A stretch of DNA of 37,792 bases from the NCBI RefSeq assembly GCF_010820565.1, contig NZ_JAAIJQ010000055.1, forward strand, positions 1-37,792, given 5' to 3'. The notes beneath the pieces were generated by a model. It did not search any database. It saw nothing but the letters and a program-made list of their open reading frames with translations, and had not been told where the DNA came from. Origin of the DNA: Thiorhodococcus minor (lineage in GTDB: Bacteria; Pseudomonadota; Gammaproteobacteria; Chromatiales; Chromatiaceae). Shown piece by piece: positions 35,930 to 37,792 of this stretch (the stretch's first letter is position 1; every line of letters begins with the position of its first letter). Position numbers and translations under genes: made by a program.

Positions 35930-36481
35930 ATGCGTCAAATCATGACCAGACTCGCTGAGGACCATGCGCGTCTGACCCAGGTTCTCAACATGCTGGATGG
36001 ACTCCTCGACCGTTTCCATGAGGGAGTGGAGCCCGACTACGAGCTGATGAACGAGCTGCTCGAGTACATGGACAGCTACGCCGACATCGTCCACCACCCT
36101 ACGGAAGACCTCATCTTCCAGCGCATGCTGGAGAAGGCCTCCGAGCGCCGCGAGGTCTTCGAGGTGCTGATGCGTCAGCACGCCGGTCTGAGCCAGGTGA
36201 CCAAGCGCTTCCGCGAGTCCATCGAGGGCATCCTCAACGAGGAGGTCCTGCTGCGCGAGGATGTCGAGGCGAACGGCCGGGAGCTGGTGGCGACCAACCG
36301 GGCGCACCTGCTCCTGGAAGATACCGAGGCCTTCCCGATCGCCATGCAGACGCTGACGGATGCCGACTGGAAGGAGATCGCGGATGCCGCTCCAGCGTCG
36401 GAAGACCCCGTCTTCGGCACCCCGGATCCGCAGCGCTTCAAGGCCCTCTACAAAGAGCTGCACGCACAGTCGAACCCCTGA
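35930..36481 (+). CDS. Hemerythrin-domain (HHE) protein
   Basis: This 183-aa protein has the helical HHE di-iron pattern: His12 in EDHARL, His55/His56 and Glu59 in VHHPTEDLIF, His84 in RQHAGL, and His126/Glu130 in AHLLLEDTEAFP. Such domains bind oxygen, nitric oxide or iron. A perfect AGGAGGAGG-like site precedes the ATG at 35930. It sits 45 bp after the channel gene and 13 bp before hemH. An iron- or oxygen-related role beside ferrochelatase is inference. Confidence 0.9.
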   Translation: MRQIMTRLAEDHARLTQVLNMLDGLLDRFHEGVEPDYELMNELLEYMDSYADIVHHPTEDLIFQRMLEKASERREVFEVLMRQHAGLSQVTKRFRESIEGILNEEVLLREDVEANGRELVATNRAHLLLEDTEAFPIAMQTLTDADWKEIADAAPASEDPVFGTPDPQRFKALYKELHAQSNP

Positions 36482-36494
36482 TCGAGACCGCTGG

Positions 36495-37595
36495 ATGACA
36501 TTCGTAAACACCCTCGACTACCGCCACGACACGCCCGAGACCCTCGGCATTCTGCTCGTCAACCTAGGGACGCCGGATACGCCCAGCGTCCCGGACGTTC
36601 GGCGCTATCTGGCCGAGTTCCTCTCGGATCGGCGCGTTGTCGAAATGGCCCGTCTGCCCTGGATGCTGCTGCTGCACGGCATCATCCTGCGGACGCGGCC
36701 GAAACGCTCCGCCGAGGCCTATCGCTCGATCTGGACGCCCGAGGGCTCGCCCCTGCTCGAGATCTCCAAGCGTCAGAAGACGGCGTTGCAGGCCTTGCTG
36801 AGCGAGCGTTTCGGCGGGCCGGTCAGGGTGGCGCTCGCCATGCGCTATGGCAATCCGTCCGTCCCGGCGGCGCTCGCCGAGCTCAAGGCGGCCAATGCGC
36901 GCCGTGTCCTGGTATTCCCGCTCTATCCGCAATACTCCGCCTCCACGACCGCCTCGGTCTTCGACGCCGTGACCCGCGAGCTGCAGCGCTGGCGCTGGCT
37001 GCCCGAGCTGCGCTTCATCAACCACTACCATGACGAGCCCGGCTACATCGACGCCCTGGCGGCCAGCATTCGCGCCCATTGGGCCGAGCATGGTCAGGCC
37101 GAGCGTCTGCTGCTCTCCCTCCACGGCATCCCGAAGGACTACTTCGAGAAGGGCGACCCCTACCACTGCCACTGTCAGAAGACCGCCCGGCTTCTCGCCG
37201 ATCGGCTGGAGCTGCCGCCCGAGCGCTGGTTTCTCAGTTTTCAGTCGCGCCTCGGCAAGAGCGAGTGGCTCAAGCCCTATACGGATGCCACGCTCGAGGA
37301 ATGGGGGCGGCAGGGCGTCAAGTCCGTCCAGGTCCTGTCTCCGGGCTTTTCCGCCGACTGTCTCGAAACCCTGGAAGAGATCTCCATCGAGAATCGCGAC
37401 CTCTTCCTCGAAGCCGGCGGCGAGTCCTACAGCTACATCCCCTGCCTGAATGACAACCGCGACCATATGGCCCTGCTGACGGACCTCATCGTCAGGCATT
37501 GCGCGGGCTGGCCAGAGGTCGCGGGGCCGGCCGCGACCGATGCTGAGCTGCAGGCGCGCGCCGAGCGGGCGAGGGCGATGGGAGCAGCGGTCTAG
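36495..37595 (+). CDS. hemH: Ferrochelatase
   Basis: HemH inserts ferrous iron into protoporphyrin IX, the last step of heme synthesis. The 366-aa protein starts with LGILLVNLGTPDTP. The active-site residues are His210 in LSLHGIPKDYFEKGD and Glu291 in SPGFSADCLETLEE. Cys225 and Cys227 in PYHCHCQKTA match the form common in proteobacteria. The start at 36495 lies 13 bp after the hemerythrin stop and has only a weak GAG site, so translation may depend on the upstream gene. In a phototroph, the heme branch would compete with bacteriochlorophyll for protoporphyrin. Confidence 0.97.
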   Translation: MTFVNTLDYRHDTPETLGILLVNLGTPDTPSVPDVRRYLAEFLSDRRVVEMARLPWMLLLHGIILRTRPKRSAEAYRSIWTPEGSPLLEISKRQKTALQALLSERFGGPVRVALAMRYGNPSVPAALAELKAANARRVLVFPLYPQYSASTTASVFDAVTRELQRWRWLPELRFINHYHDEPGYIDALAASIRAHWAEHGQAERLLLSLHGIPKDYFEKGDPYHCHCQKTARLLADRLELPPERWFLSFQSRLGKSEWLKPYTDATLEEWGRQGVKSVQVLSPGFSADCLETLEEISIENRDLFLEAGGESYSYIPCLNDNRDHMALLTDLIVRHCAGWPEVAGPAATDAELQARAERARAMGAAV

Positions 37596-37627
37596 CTAGG
37601 CCGTGCGCCGACCGAGATCCGGGAATT

Positions 37628-37656
37628 CGAACCGCAAAGGCGCCTAGAACGCGAAG
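37628..37656. repeat. Possible decayed AACCGCAAAGGCGC-type repeat
   Basis: The segment reads as AACCGCAAAGGCGC, a short spacer, then GAACGCGAAG. It resembles the degenerate G-C-AAAG-motif repeats common in intergenic regions of proteobacteria and cyanobacteria. Only about 30 bases are recognisable, and no ORF is associated. Confidence 0.3.
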
Positions 37657-37792
37657 CCATCAAGCGGCTCGTTCCCCGGGCCTGGGTCTCGGTTGTCAGC
37701 TGATCCGTAGACCCTTAGTCCCTTATCGACAAAATCTTTGACAAAACGATGAGAATTCTAAAGGGCCTCCAGCACGAGACTCGGCTGCACAA

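Noticed and set aside
37738-37766. TTGACA near the right edge as a promoter
   Set aside because: No acceptable -10 lies at 16-18 bp, and no gene start follows within the window.

Overview
The window is about 37.8 kb of GC-rich bacterial chromosome. It starts in the last bases of a 5S rRNA gene and carries 26 protein genes, nearly all housekeeping. The organism is probably a gammaproteobacterium, and a Chromatiales/Chromatiaceae-like purple sulfur bacterium is my best guess. The grounds are the gene orders pilB-pilC-pilD-coaE and argD-argF ... sodB ... grxD-rnt ... pyrC, an Fe-type SodB, MlaA, an acs/exonuclease/DUF294/symporter cluster, and an amidotransferase of the N-acetylglutaminylglutamine-amide type. 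The order is inferred from gene content and protein style, not from a database search.

Layout. 1-70: end of 5S rRNA and the rRNA operon terminator. 236-2080 (-): ilvD. 2081-2630: gene-free, with three 16-bp tandem repeats and a 169-bp element with inverted-repeat ends. 2631-4882 (-): argD-argF with its own promoter and a terminator inside the leader, which looks like an attenuator. 5067-5648 (-): sodB. 5874-9342 (+): hyuB and an asparagine-synthase-like amidotransferase. 9444-10500: grxD and rnt, convergent. 10709-12496 (+): a TraB/GumN protein and mlaA. 12594-18873 (-): pyrC, a small cysteine-rich secreted protein, coaE, pilD, pilC and pilB. 19132-27330 (-): a NYN/cold-shock fusion, acs, a DEDDh exonuclease, a cNMP/CBS/DUF294 protein, and a two-component sodium:solute symporter. 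27738-30742 (+): thrC overlapping a Leptospira-type citramalate synthase. 30908-33598 (-): a large DUF2339 membrane protein. 33760-37595 (+): a tight run of a small membrane protein, a K+ channel with two RCK domains, a hemerythrin and ferrochelatase.

How the genes work together. ilvD, thrC and cimA feed branched-chain and threonine metabolism; cimA would give a threonine-independent route to isoleucine. argD/argF and pyrC serve arginine and pyrimidine synthesis. The DUF4212/SSS symporter, DUF294 protein, exonuclease and Acs form a recognised acetate uptake and activation neighbourhood. PilB/C/D are the type IV pilus motor, platform and prepilin peptidase, but no pilin gene lies here. SodB, GrxD, hemerythrin and HemH all concern iron and oxygen.

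The most notable points are the attenuator-like argD leader, the MITE-like element with a second solitary end 28 kb away, the citramalate synthase, the orphan HyuB/amidotransferase pair set in an otherwise conserved block, and the K+-channel/hemerythrin/ferrochelatase cluster. I saw no CRISPR array, tRNA, prophage or transposase gene.
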